Positions 52,545 through 61,803 are shown, numbered from the stretch's first letter. The stretch is DNA of 64,000 nucleotides from SIG714 sp964638675 (GCA_964638675.1 CAZXAU010000011.1:1-64000); one strand, 5' to 3'. Notes: generated by a model not told the origin, from the sequence alone. A program made the numbers and translations.

Positions 52545-53837
52545 ATGAAATATCTTTTTAGAAATTCCGAGCTGATAGATCCCGAAACCGGAAGGCTCAA
52601 CAGAAAAGACCTTCTCATTTCGGATGATAACGATCAGAATGCTGTAATTATAGACAGCAATATTCCGATTTCAAAATGTTCGGACGGAACTAATATAATA
52701 GACATGAAGGGCAATTGTCTGATCCCTGCATTTTGCGATATAAGGTGCAGTATAGGCGATATATTTGACAATACCTCAAGAGCAAAATCCGAGATCATGA
52801 GTGCCTATAACGGCGGCTACGGATGTATATGTACGCTCGGAAGGTCGTCACATTCAAACAACGGTCATACATATCCCGATTATGTGAGCAATATATCAAG
52901 ATATTCAAGAGTCATTCCGATTATCGCGTCGTCGGTCATTGATAGCTTTGTGATGGGAACTCTCGTTGATTTCGACACTCTGATCGGCATGGGTTGCAGG
53001 GCGTTTTGTGAGGAACCAGGCACACCGACACAGCTTCTGTTTACTGCGGCTGAAATCATTGCGAAAAGAGGTATGCTTCTGATCGTACAGCCGTGTGATC
53101 ATTCGCTTCTGTACGGCGGAACGGTCGGCAAGAGTGCACCTGCCCTTAAAAATCTTGCGAGAATTCCCGATATTGCCGAAAGTCTTGCCGTAGACAGGGC
53201 AATTCTTATATCTAAAGAGACATCATGCCGGATCCACATACCCTGTGTCAGTCTGGCATCATCTGTTAAAGCAATAGAGAATGCAAAAAAAGATGGGGTG
53301 AATATAACCTGTTCAACGGCACCGCAGTATTTTGCATATGATTCCCGTGATATAATTCTGAAGGGTTCAAAGTCAAAGCTTTTACCGCCCTTGCGGAGCG
53401 AAAAGGATAAGGATGCTGTTCTCGGAGGAATAGCAGACGGCACGATCGATTGTATCAGCTCGGATAACATTCCTGTTCCGCTGATGAGAACGGGTGAAGG
53501 TGCACCGGGCAGTGAATTCGGAAATTCGGGCTTTATAACTGCATTTCCTGCATCATATACCTACCTTGTTAAGCAACGTGTTGTCTCACTTGCGAGACTT
53601 GTTGAGATGATGAGCCGAAAACCTCTTGAAATTTTAATGAACAGGGAATATAATGAAAGCGAATTGATCTCATATCTCGGAGTGGTCTGCCCCGATCTCA
53701 GATCAGACGAATTATTTATCGAAACAACTGTCAATCATCCGCATTGGACATCGATCTTTGATGGTTCATGCCTTTACGGGAAAATAATAAAAAACTATAA
53801 CGGCAGCGAGGCCGCACTGCGAAAAGTTAACAAATGA
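52545..53837 (+). CDS. Dihydroorotase-like protein lacking metal ligands
   Basis: 430 residues of the amidohydrolase superfamily with the dihydroorotase/allantoinase architecture. The usual DxHxH motif is DIRCS at residues 65-69, so both metal His are lost. The DHAPH-type motif is SSDNIPVP (~303-310), with only Asp kept. HIPCVS (~228) keeps one His. Because several ligands are missing at once, the protein is probably not an active hydrolase. Inactive dihydroorotases can act as structural partners of aspartate transcarbamoylase. No pyr genes are seen here. Confidence 0.8.
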   Translation: MKYLFRNSELIDPETGRLNRKDLLISDDNDQNAVIIDSNIPISKCSDGTNIIDMKGNCLIPAFCDIRCSIGDIFDNTSRAKSEIMSAYNGGYGCICTLGRSSHSNNGHTYPDYVSNISRYSRVIPIIASSVIDSFVMGTLVDFDTLIGMGCRAFCEEPGTPTQLLFTAAEIIAKRGMLLIVQPCDHSLLYGGTVGKSAPALKNLARIPDIAESLAVDRAILISKETSCRIHIPCVSLASSVKAIENAKKDGVNITCSTAPQYFAYDSRDIILKGSKSKLLPPLRSEKDKDAVLGGIADGTIDCISSDNIPVPLMRTGEGAPGSEFGNSGFITAFPASYTYLVKQRVVSLARLVEMMSRKPLEILMNREYNESELISYLGVVCPDLRSDELFIETTVNHPHWTSIFDGSCLYGKIIKNYNGSEAALRKVNK

Positions 53838-54235
53838 GGTATACGCAAATGAAAAAATTTTTTGAGTCACTGCGAAATAAGAAAATATATATCAGATACT
53901 CAATAATCACTCTGCTGAATATCCTCTTTTTCTCACTTATGTCTGTTCCTTTTTTCAGGAACGAAAAAGCCGGAGATTTTTGGCAGTTTGTTATAATTTT
54001 TGCATTGTTTGCTTTTTCGCTGATATACGGCTTTCTTTGCGTTGAAATTACAAATAACTATATAATCGGAAACCTCATTATGGTGATTTTCGGAGGACTC
54101 TGGGTCGCATTCACGGCGTACAGCATAATTCCAACCGAGCATGGCAATATACTCTATTCTCTTTACTATTTTCTCAGATACGGAATTGTATCATTTTTTG
54201 TGGGACTTGTAGTTAAGAACACAAGAAATTATTGA
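53834..54235 (+). CDS. Small unknown membrane protein
   Basis: 133 residues with four membrane helices and a basic N terminus. It begins inside the stop of the dihydroorotase-like gene (ATGA overlap), which implies translational coupling. No family was recognised; an alternative start is six residues later. Confidence 0.65.
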   Translation: MRYTQMKKFFESLRNKKIYIRYSIITLLNILFFSLMSVPFFRNEKAGDFWQFVIIFALFAFSLIYGFLCVEITNNYIIGNLIMVIFGGLWVAFTAYSIIPTEHGNILYSLYYFLRYGIVSFFVGLVVKNTRNY

Positions 54236-54301
54236 CGATATTTCAATATTATATATCAACCGAAAGGATCAATTATATAAACGGATTAAAGGATGAATAC
54301 T

Positions 54302-55744
54302 ATGGAATATATACTGAATTCATATGAACCGCAGAAGCTCTTTCACTATTTTGAGGACATCAGCCGCATCCCGAGAGGTTCGGGAAATGAGAGCGGTATT
54401 GCCGATTATCTGTGCGAATTTGCGAGGGCTCATTCTCTGCGTTATTTCAGGGATAGCGTGAATAATGTTGCGATCTTCAAGGATGCGACAAATGGAATGG
54501 AAAAGGCAGAGCCTGTCATGCTCCAGGGGCATACCGACATAGTGTGTGAAAAAAACGCATCGACGGTTCACGATTTTATGACAGAACCGCTTAAGCTTGT
54601 CGAAAAGGACGGATGGCTGAGTGCTGACGGTACGACGCTCGGCGCAGATGACGGTGTTGCCGTTGCACTCATGCTTGATATATTGTCATCCGATGATGTC
54701 GCACACCCGGCACTCGAGTGTCTGTTTACCGTTCAGGAGGAAACAGGACTCGGCGGTGCGGAACTCTTTGATTACTCGCATTTGACGGCAAGAAAGATAA
54801 TCAATCTCGATACAGAGGAGGAGGGAATTGCCGTGGCTTCCTGCGCAGGCTCAATGAATGTATGCTTTACATTGGAGAGCGAGTGTGTCAGATTTGAAAA
54901 TAAGGCACTCAGGATAAATATTCTCGGACTTGGCGGAGGTCACTCTGGAACTGAGATAAATTCGGGCGCAATGAACGCAAATATCCTGATGGGAAGACTG
55001 CTTGCCGAGCTTTATGACAAACAGGAGTTTAATCTTGTCTCACTCAGCGGAGGAAATAAGCGAAATGCCATTCCGAGAGAGTGTGAGGCTGTAATTTCAA
55101 CTCTTGACAGGGAAAAAGCGACCGAGATCCTGCTTAAAGCGGCAGAAAAGATTTCAAGAGAGGTCAATGAAAAGGACAGCGGATTCAAGGTGCACATAAA
55201 CAGTGTAGGCAAAAAAGAGAAAATGCTTACATTCAAGGACACATCGAAGATCATTTCACTGCTTTCTCTTGTCCCTAACGGAGTGATCTCAATGTCACAG
55301 TCCAAAAAGGAACTTGTGGAATCGTCCTCCAATCTCGGTGTTATCGCTCAGAGCGATAATATTTTCAGTTTTTTCGCATATGCACGTTCAAGCGTTGAAG
55401 CCATGACAGATAACATACTGATAAGAATGAGCAGGCTGGCGAAGCTCCTCGGAATGAAGTTTGAAGTGCTTGACCGTTGCCCGGGCTGGGCGTTCGTATA
55501 CGATACAGAACTCCAGAAGCTGTATAAGGAATGCTATAGCGAGCTTTTCGGAATTGAGCCGAAGGTTGAAGCGATACATGCAGGGCTTGAGTGCGGAATA
55601 ATTCTCGAAAAAATGGGCGGCGGCGATGCAATAGCCATAGGTCCGCAGATGCATGATATTCACACACCTGATGAAAGGCTTGATCTTCACTCGCTTGAGA
55701 GGGCGAGAAAACTTCTTGTTTCGATGCTTGCAAGGCTTAAGTAA
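54302..55744 (+). CDS. pepD: Aminoacyl-histidine dipeptidase, M20C family
   Basis: 480 residues from the ATG at 54302 (AAAGG 9 bases upstream); an ATG at 54293 is too close to the same site. Metal motifs are LQGHTDIVCEK (~78-88), TLGADDGVAVAL (~113-124), QEETGLGGAE (~143) and LDTEEEG (~168). The dimer and lid domains follow. It hydrolyses Xaa-His dipeptides in the cytoplasm. It starts a run with the DUF1934, holA and rnmV genes. Confidence 0.94.
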   Translation: MEYILNSYEPQKLFHYFEDISRIPRGSGNESGIADYLCEFARAHSLRYFRDSVNNVAIFKDATNGMEKAEPVMLQGHTDIVCEKNASTVHDFMTEPLKLVEKDGWLSADGTTLGADDGVAVALMLDILSSDDVAHPALECLFTVQEETGLGGAELFDYSHLTARKIINLDTEEEGIAVASCAGSMNVCFTLESECVRFENKALRINILGLGGGHSGTEINSGAMNANILMGRLLAELYDKQEFNLVSLSGGNKRNAIPRECEAVISTLDREKATEILLKAAEKISREVNEKDSGFKVHINSVGKKEKMLTFKDTSKIISLLSLVPNGVISMSQSKKELVESSSNLGVIAQSDNIFSFFAYARSSVEAMTDNILIRMSRLAKLLGMKFEVLDRCPGWAFVYDTELQKLYKECYSELFGIEPKVEAIHAGLECGIILEKMGGGDAIAIGPQMHDIHTPDERLDLHSLERARKLLVSMLARLK

Positions 55745-55745
55745 T

Positions 55746-56135
55746 ATGACTATAATAATTAATTCATCGCTTTACTTTGACGGCAGCGAGGAGAAAAGCG
55801 AAAAACGCTTTGAAGGAAAATATGAGCAAAACGGAGATTTTGTCAGGATATCATATTTTGATTTCGAGCGTAATACAAACTGCTTTCTTGTTTTTTCAAA
55901 GACAAGAAACGACTTTTTCCGAATGAATGAAAAGGGCGATGTGAATGTATGCTGTGAGTGTAATTCGGGATGCGGAGAGATGAAAATTTCTCTCGGTAAT
56001 TCGTCAGCACTTAAATTCGGAATCAGCGATTTTGAAAGAAGTCTCACTACATGCGGTGCCGAATTCAAATATAAGATAATTTATTCGCAAAGCGAAAAGA
56101 CCGATATAAGCATCAGTCTGAAGGCGTTAATATGA
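55746..56135 (+). CDS. DUF1934 (YwiB-like) lipocalin-fold protein
   Basis: 129 residues from the ATG at 55746, directly after pepD. Beta-strand alternation and the closing pattern KYKIIYSQSEKTDISISLK fit DUF1934, a small lipocalin-like family of unknown role in Firmicutes. It is close in place to pepD, so translational coupling is likely. Another frame start at 55653 lies inside pepD and was rejected. Confidence 0.7.
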   Translation: MTIIINSSLYFDGSEEKSEKRFEGKYEQNGDFVRISYFDFERNTNCFLVFSKTRNDFFRMNEKGDVNVCCECNSGCGEMKISLGNSSALKFGISDFERSLTTCGAEFKYKIIYSQSEKTDISISLKALI

Positions 56136-56168
56136 TAAGAAATCGGGATAGAATACCCGATTAAGGAA

Positions 56169-56288
56169 AGGCAAAGTCTGAAAGATAAATCTTTCAAACA
56201 GCGTTTTGTGGCTTTCGCCACCGGAGCGGAGCCCCAATTCCGAAAGAAAGGATGCTTTCGCAATGCGAAAGCTATGGTCATAAATATG
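56169..56288 (+). repeat. Dispersed structured leader element, copy 2
   Basis: Same element as at 13213-13372. Parts in order: AAAGTCTGAAA, a hairpin TGAAAGAT/ATCTTTCA (56179-56196), a hairpin GTGGC/GCCAC around TTTC (56208-56221), the site AAAGGA (56247-56252), the 19-base hairpin GCTTTCGC/GCGAAAGC (56254-56272), then ATG at 56274 and a second ATG at 56286. It fills the space between the DUF1934 stop and holA. Confidence 0.75.
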
Positions 56289-57317
56289 ACTGCGACCGAG
56301 TTTGCAAATCTGTGTAAAAGAGAGCTTCACGGTGGATATCTGTTTTACGGCGTTGAAGAATATATGAAAAATGCGGCGTTTGCCCTTGCCGAGAAATCAC
56401 TCCTCGGTGAGACGAGCGACCCGGACATGGATATTGTCAGAATATCATGTGCGGACGCCCCGGATGATTGGTTTGACAGCCTTCGTGCGGCAAGCGAGAG
56501 CTACGGCTTTTTTTCGGGAAAAAAGATAATTGAAGTCAGATATCTTACAAAACAGCTTGCCGACAGGGAAGAAGAGCTGAACGGATTTCTTGAATCGCTG
56601 AAAGATAATGACGATGCCGTTGTCATCATTTCTCTATCTGACGATTTTGATGTCGGAAGTGCAAAAAATCCCTCTGCTTCATTCAAGAAACTGTCAAAGC
56701 ATACGAATGTTGTCTCGTTTGAAAAGCAGACTCCTGCAAAGCTGAATGCATGGATAATAAAGCGTTTCACAAGAGAAGGTCTGATATGTGATGCCGAATG
56801 TTCGGGGGCGATTCTGAAATATTGCTCATGCGATATGTTCGCACTTGCGTCCGAATGTGAAAAGCTTATATGTTATATGAAAGCATCGGGAATTCAGAGA
56901 TTGAACAACGATATCATTTATTCGGTTGCATCAGCACTCGGCGATGAGGGAAACTTTGATTTTTCCAATGCTGTTACGAACGGTAACTATATAAGGGCGC
57001 TTGAGCTTTTCAAGGCAATGGAAAGAAGAAAGGAACGGCCGGAGATCATCTTTTCGGAAATAGCCTCGGCTGTGAGCAATATGTATTCGGTAAGAGTGCT
57101 TGCCGATGCAGGATACCTGAAGGGCGATATATCGCGTGAGTTATCGCTCCATGAGTACCGTGTCGGTCTGTATATGACTGCAAGTGCGGAAATCGGTTCA
57201 AAGGGGCTTGCACAGCTAGTCGAAAAATGCCATGATGCCGATCTGAAGATCAAATCAACTCCGTTGAATTCATACAGCGTATTACAGAATCTGATCTTTG
57301 AGGTGTGCAGGAGATGA
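56274..57317 (+). CDS. holA: DNA polymerase III subunit delta
   Basis: 347 residues from the ATG at 56274 (or 343 from 56286). Upstream residues in the open frame come from the repeat element and were excluded. The protein shows the AAA+-like HolA pattern: YLFYGVEEYMKNAA (~19-32), WFDSLRAASESYGFFSGKKIIEV-like segment (~62-84) and a helical C-terminal collar region with MERRKERPEIIFSEI. It loads the sliding clamp during replication. It is followed by rnmV with an overlap, which is uncommon but fits Firmicutes housekeeping order. Confidence 0.9.
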   Translation: MVINMTATEFANLCKRELHGGYLFYGVEEYMKNAAFALAEKSLLGETSDPDMDIVRISCADAPDDWFDSLRAASESYGFFSGKKIIEVRYLTKQLADREEELNGFLESLKDNDDAVVIISLSDDFDVGSAKNPSASFKKLSKHTNVVSFEKQTPAKLNAWIIKRFTREGLICDAECSGAILKYCSCDMFALASECEKLICYMKASGIQRLNNDIIYSVASALGDEGNFDFSNAVTNGNYIRALELFKAMERRKERPEIIFSEIASAVSNMYSVRVLADAGYLKGDISRELSLHEYRVGLYMTASAEIGSKGLAQLVEKCHDADLKIKSTPLNSYSVLQNLIFEVCRR

Positions 57318-57925
57318 GCGGTGAGCAAAAAATAAGCCTGAAATATCCAGTGATCGTTGAAGGAAAATATGATAAGATCAAGCTTTCTTCGATTTTTGAT
57401 GCAAGGATAATAACGACCGACGGGTTCGGCATATTCTCGAACGAAGAAAAAAAGAAGATGTTTATCTCGCTGTCAGAGGTCACTCCGCTCATTATAGCGA
57501 GCGATTCGGACGGTGCAGGGCTGGTCATACGGAATTATTTCAAAGGCATAATCAGACAGGAAAGACTGTATCATGTATATATCCCGGATGTAAAGGGAAA
57601 GGAAAAAAGAAAAAAAGAGGGTTCAAAAGCAGGAACTCTCGGACTTGAGGGAATGACACGTGATTGCCTTATACGGCTTTTTGAACCCTATTTTCAGGAT
57701 TCGGGCGATTTCTCTGTTGTGGCAAATGCACTGACAAAGGGTGACTTTTACGAAATGGGTCTTTCCGGCGGTCAGTGCAGTAAGGATAAAAGAAGATATC
57801 TTTGTCAAAGGCTTTCACTTCCCGAAAACATATCGGCATCGGCACTGCTCGACATTGTGAACATGCTTTACGACAGGAAAACGGTCGAGCGAATAATGAG
57901 CGAATGGATAGCAGAAGATAAGTAA
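57314..57925 (+). CDS. rnmV: Ribonuclease M5
   Basis: 203 residues from the ATG at 57314, overlapping the holA stop (ATGA); GTG at 57305 is possible. The Toprim domain is shown by VIVEGKYDKIKL (~13-24) and ASDSDGAGLVIR (~63-74), which carry the Glu and the DxD metal residues. A C-terminal DUF4093 region follows. RNase M5 makes the final cuts of 5S rRNA. Confidence 0.93.
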   Translation: MSGEQKISLKYPVIVEGKYDKIKLSSIFDARIITTDGFGIFSNEEKKKMFISLSEVTPLIIASDSDGAGLVIRNYFKGIIRQERLYHVYIPDVKGKEKRKKEGSKAGTLGLEGMTRDCLIRLFEPYFQDSGDFSVVANALTKGDFYEMGLSGGQCSKDKRRYLCQRLSLPENISASALLDIVNMLYDRKTVERIMSEWIAEDK

Positions 57926-58008
57926 AAAGTGATAAGTAAAATTTACTTACAATATTCATATACCGTTTTTTTCGGTCATATTTCCTCGTGTGATATCGAT
58001 TCTTGGTG

Positions 58009-58737
58009 TTATGTGTTGCCGAAAAAATCGATCAGCCTCTGATTGAACGGAATTGAAAATGCGGTCGGAATGTTGTGCTTTGCTTTGTCGATTATTTCGC
58101 ATTTGCAATTTTTGTTAAGCCTTTCCATAGTTTTTACGCTGTTTAATATATCATCGCTCTCTTTGCTGCCTGCCATGGCGAGAATGGGGAGCTTTATATT
58201 TGCATATTCCGGCTGTGTTTCAAACGATATTTTGTTATCAACGCAATTTATAACACTTTTTTCCGAGATAGTCTTCATAGATACGGTCAGTTCATTTGCT
58301 TTATCCTTCGGCATTTTTGTTGCAAGTGATATGATCCTGCAAATAAATCTGTTTTTCAGTATTGACAGCATTTTCAGATTGCCTTTTATGATCTTGTCCG
58401 GAATATTATCTTTATTCATGAGCCAGGGGCTGACTATTACGGCAGATTCAAACAGCTCAGGATACTCCGAGACCAGCCTGAATGCAAGCTGAGCACCGAG
58501 CGAAAAACCGACAAGCTTCACGGGGGCATATTTTCTTATTGCTTCTTTCAGTTCACCAATAGCTTCATCGGCGGTAAAAATTTCATTTGCCGCCCTGCCG
58601 AATCCCTTGATATGTGGAATTATGAGATGATAATTGTCGGCAAGTGAATACTGTTTTCCGAACGAGTCTGCGAAAAATGCTCCGTGAAGCATGACAACAG
58701 CGGGCATGTTATCATTTCCGTATTCTTCAATATACAT
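58009..58737 (-). CDS. Alpha/beta-hydrolase
   Basis: 242 residues. The nucleophile Ser is in GFSLGAQ (~80), the oxyanion-hole loop in LHGAFFAD (~17), and the catalytic His near the C terminus in KAKHNIPT (~224). It is a cytoplasmic enzyme of the esterase/lipase-type group; the substrate is not known. Confidence 0.85.
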   Translation of the reverse strand: MYIEEYGNDNMPAVVMLHGAFFADSFGKQYSLADNYHLIIPHIKGFGRAANEIFTADEAIGELKEAIRKYAPVKLVGFSLGAQLAFRLVSEYPELFESAVIVSPWLMNKDNIPDKIIKGNLKMLSILKNRFICRIISLATKMPKDKANELTVSMKTISEKSVINCVDNKISFETQPEYANIKLPILAMAGSKESDDILNSVKTMERLNKNCKCEIIDKAKHNIPTAFSIPFNQRLIDFFGNT

Positions 58738-58871
58738 TTCCTGCTCCTTAACTCAAATTATATTTTTTATGTTTCAAATATTATACATCGATCTTAGATT
58801 AATGTCAAGGCTTAAACCTGATTTAAAACCGCCCGATAAGAGGCGTTTTTTGTTTGTTCATAAAATGTTGA

Positions 58872-58900
58872 TTGATTTTATTCCGTAAGAGGTGTATAAT
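58872..58900 (+). promoter_or_regulatory. Promoter of the DUF6198-like gene
   Basis: TTGATT (58872-58877), a 17-base spacer and TATAAT (58895-58900), 35 bases before the ATG. Confidence 0.8.
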
Positions 58901-58934
58901 ACTACGGCAAAAGTAAAAAAGGAAATACAATATT

Positions 58935-59636
58935 ATGAAAGAAAGTAAAAAAGTAAAGACTTACAGCGAGGTCAACTACCTGCTCAGCATCATATTGCTT
59001 GCCCTTGCGGTTTGCATGACAAAGGCGGCGAATTTCGGTATGTCGATGATCGTTGCTCCTGCATTTATCCTGAGCGAAAAGATATCTTTTTTGTCATTCG
59101 GGGTCAGTGAATACATAATTCAGGGAATCCTTCTCATCAGTTTCTGCATTCTTGTGAAAAAAATTCGTTTTCAATATGTATCGGCATTTTTTACGAGCAT
59201 AATTTACGGCTTTGTACTCGATCTTTTCGGAAGTGTCATACCGATCTTCAATCCCGAAATAATTTCTTATGAGAGCATTCCGCTTGCTTTGAGAATACTG
59301 CTTTTTGTTGTCGGATGCATATTGACGACATTTTCGGTCGCCCTATCATTCCACACCTACATTCTTCCGCAGATGGTCGATTTCTTTGTCAGCGGAATTA
59401 CAAATCACTTCAACCTGAAATTGGGTAAATTTAAGACAATTTTTGACCTGTCATATTTTGCGCTTGCTCTGATAATGACTTTGTCATTTTTCGGAGAGCT
59501 TCACGGCGTCGGAGTCGGAACCTTGATAATGGCGCTCACCGGCGGCAGTATGATCGGATTTTTCGACAGGATGATAACAAAATATACGGACAGAGCCTCT
59601 GTCTTCTCCAAAGCGGAAAAATATTTTAAGCTCTGA
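58935..59636 (+). CDS. YczE/YitT-like (DUF6198) membrane protein
   Basis: 233 residues with five to six membrane helices. The segment ITNHFNLKLGKFKTIFD (~152-168) and GELHGVGVGTLIMALTGG (~189-206) are typical of the YczE/DUF6198 group of membrane proteins. The function is unknown. The gene is monocistronic, ending at a strong terminator. Confidence 0.78.
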   Translation: MKESKKVKTYSEVNYLLSIILLALAVCMTKAANFGMSMIVAPAFILSEKISFLSFGVSEYIIQGILLISFCILVKKIRFQYVSAFFTSIIYGFVLDLFGSVIPIFNPEIISYESIPLALRILLFVVGCILTTFSVALSFHTYILPQMVDFFVSGITNHFNLKLGKFKTIFDLSYFALALIMTLSFFGELHGVGVGTLIMALTGGSMIGFFDRMITKYTDRASVFSKAEKYFKL

Positions 59637-59695
59637 ATCGGATATCGGGATGTGTCTTCACTGCTATGTGATAATTATTCCGAATAATAATAAAA

Positions 59696-59742
59696 ACCGT
59701 ACAGTATATGTAGATCGGTATTCTGCTATCATGCTGTACGGT
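59696..59742 (+). terminator. Terminator between DUF6198-like gene and acyl-CoA synthetase
   Basis: ACCGTACAG (59696-59704) pairs with CTGTACGGT (59734-59742); a T-rich tail follows. It serves both convergent genes. Confidence 0.75.
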
Positions 59743-59755
59743 ATTTTTATCTTTT

Positions 59756-61489
59756 TTATGCCTGAGCCTTTTCTTTTTCAGCCGCTTCTCTTGCCGCTTC
59801 CTCTTCTTCAAGTACTCTGTATGCTACTTTTCCGACAAGAGTTTTCGGCAGTTCCTCACGGAATTCTATGTCATACGGCATTGCGTATTTTGCGATATGC
59901 TTTTTGCAGTAATCAAGGATCTCCTTTTTGAGCTCGTCACTCGGGGTAACACCGGGAGCGGGGACTACGAACGCCTTGACCTTTTGCATCTTATACGGGT
60001 CTTTTACGCCGATAACGCAGCTGATGAGAACCTTTTCATGTCCGTCTATAATGTTCTCAAGCTGTGAAGGGTATACATTGTAGCCCGAGGTTATTATCAT
60101 TCTCTTGATACGCTGCTTGAAATATACAAATCCGTCTTCGTCCATTTTTCCGAGGTCGCCTGTGTGGAGCCACTTGTAACCGTCATCGTGTGTACGGAGT
60201 GTCTGTGCGGTCTCCTCCGGGTTGTCTACATATCCTATCATGACAGAAGGTCCGCGCAGGCAGATCTCGCCTTCTTCGTTTGCCGAAAGAACCTCGTTTG
60301 TTCCCGGTCTGACTATTGTATAATATGTATCAGGGAATGGAATACCTATGCTTCCGACTCTGTAATCATCCTTCGGAGTGAGACAGGAGGCGGTGACACA
60401 TTCTGTTGTGCCGTATCCCTCTCTTATCTGAACTGGTGCATTGTGCTCTTTCAGGAATTTGTCGACCTTTGTTTTAAGCTCGATCGAGAGTGAGTCTCCG
60501 CCCGAGAAAACGCCACGTAGGAAGGACAGATCTGCATTTTCAAGCTTGGGTGCACGCAGAAGTGCTTCAAAGAGGGTAGGAACGCCTGGAATGAAGTTGG
60601 GCTTTTTCTTTGTGAGTATAGCGGCATATTCCTTGACGCTGAACTGCGGAACGACATGACACATACAGCCGCCCATTATTGCGGTGTGAATTCCGATGCC
60701 GAGACCGAAGCCGTGGAAGATCGGCATAACAGAGAGCATTGTCATGCCTTTGATACTGTCATATCCGCTTGCCGCCGCAGTCTGAAGTCCGAGTGCATTG
60801 AAGTTTCTCGATGAAAGTGCGATTCCTTTTGTCGTGCCTGTTGTGCCGCCGCTGTAGAGAATTGCAGCGCATTCATCAGCCGTCATTTTTATATTTTTGG
60901 GAAGCTCTGTCGATCTGCCGTTTTTAAGAAAATCGTTCCATTCGATGTGAAGCCCGTCTTTAGGTACTGGGTTCTTGTTTTTCTGTACGATGGGGAAGAG
61001 AAGCTTCTTTATCGGAGGAAGCTCATCCTGTATTCTTGCGACGATCACTGTGGTGTCATTTTCGAGCTGATCCCTGATCTCGCAGACCTTATAATAGAAT
61101 CGATCGAGGATCAGGATTGCCTTACTGTGAGAGAAATTGAGGTAAAAAGCAATTTCTGTAGGAGCAGAAAGAGGGTGAACTGTATTGGCAATCGCACCTA
61201 TCTTATTCAGTGCGTAAAGAGTGCATATCGCCTGCGGTGTATTCGGCATTGCTATAGTCACTCTGTCGCCCTTTCTTATACCGATGGCTGTCAGCGATCT
61301 TGCAATGGCATCGATTTTTTCAAGAAATGTTTTATAGCTTGTATATTTTCCGTAAAACTCAAAAACATTATTATCCGGATTTTCATTGGCTGTTTTTTCG
61401 ATATATTCGTACATTGTGAGATCGGGATAGTCAATATGTGCCGGGATATTTCCGTAGAATTTCAGCCAGGGTGCATTTTTTTCTTCCAT
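59756..61489 (-). CDS. AMP-forming acyl-CoA synthetase
   Basis: 577 residues of the AMP-binding family, which activates carboxylic acids with ATP and CoA. The P-loop YSGGTTGTTKGIA (~213-225), the GYGTTE motif (~364), the hinge TGDLGKMDEDG (~449) and the final catalytic Lys in LPKTLVGKVAYR (~549) are present. It is most like long-chain fatty acid-CoA ligases. It ends in an acidic Ala/Glu-rich tail of ~18 residues. Its promoter region carries tandem 11-bp repeats (61595-61616). Confidence 0.92.
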   Translation of the reverse strand: MEEKNAPWLKFYGNIPAHIDYPDLTMYEYIEKTANENPDNNVFEFYGKYTSYKTFLEKIDAIARSLTAIGIRKGDRVTIAMPNTPQAICTLYALNKIGAIANTVHPLSAPTEIAFYLNFSHSKAILILDRFYYKVCEIRDQLENDTTVIVARIQDELPPIKKLLFPIVQKNKNPVPKDGLHIEWNDFLKNGRSTELPKNIKMTADECAAILYSGGTTGTTKGIALSSRNFNALGLQTAAASGYDSIKGMTMLSVMPIFHGFGLGIGIHTAIMGGCMCHVVPQFSVKEYAAILTKKKPNFIPGVPTLFEALLRAPKLENADLSFLRGVFSGGDSLSIELKTKVDKFLKEHNAPVQIREGYGTTECVTASCLTPKDDYRVGSIGIPFPDTYYTIVRPGTNEVLSANEEGEICLRGPSVMIGYVDNPEETAQTLRTHDDGYKWLHTGDLGKMDEDGFVYFKQRIKRMIITSGYNVYPSQLENIIDGHEKVLISCVIGVKDPYKMQKVKAFVVPAPGVTPSDELKKEILDYCKKHIAKYAMPYDIEFREELPKTLVGKVAYRVLEEEEAAREAAEKEKAQA

Positions 61490-61803
61490 AGTGATTTTCT
61501 CTCCGTATTAATAAAAATTACTGTCCACGCAAAGCCGCATCTGTTTGTATGCGATTCTTATGGTATGTTTCAACATATAGTATACTATCATTCTAATATT
61601 AACCGAATATTAACCGGCTCATTATAAAAATGATAGAAGGATCAATCTTGATATGGCAAACAGCTCATGACAATAAAAAATAAATTGTTAAAAATTGCGA
61701 AACAAATTATTTTGAGTGTCAGATACAGACCGATTTTGCGGTTGTCTACACTGTTTTCCTGATTTTCTATGGAAATAATTTAAGAATCCTTAAAAAACTG
61801 CTA
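61490..61803. other. Divergent intergenic region
   Basis: Besides the tandem repeats at 61595-61616 and a possible -10 TATACT (minus strand, near 61580), this AT-rich stretch shows no gene. The plus-strand promoter of the Ig-like protein lies at 61804-61832. Confidence 0.5.
61595..61616 (-). promoter_or_regulatory. Two tandem 11-bp repeats before the acyl-CoA synthetase gene
   Basis: AATATTAACCG occurs twice head to tail without error. One unit equals one helical turn, and the pair sits at the expected -35 region of the minus-strand gene. This is a candidate operator. Confidence 0.55.

Noticed and set aside
58829..58850. Terminator-like hairpin CGCC/GGCG followed by T6 on the plus strand
   Set aside because: No plus-strand gene ends just upstream, the stem core is only four pairs, and the promoter for the next gene lies after it.
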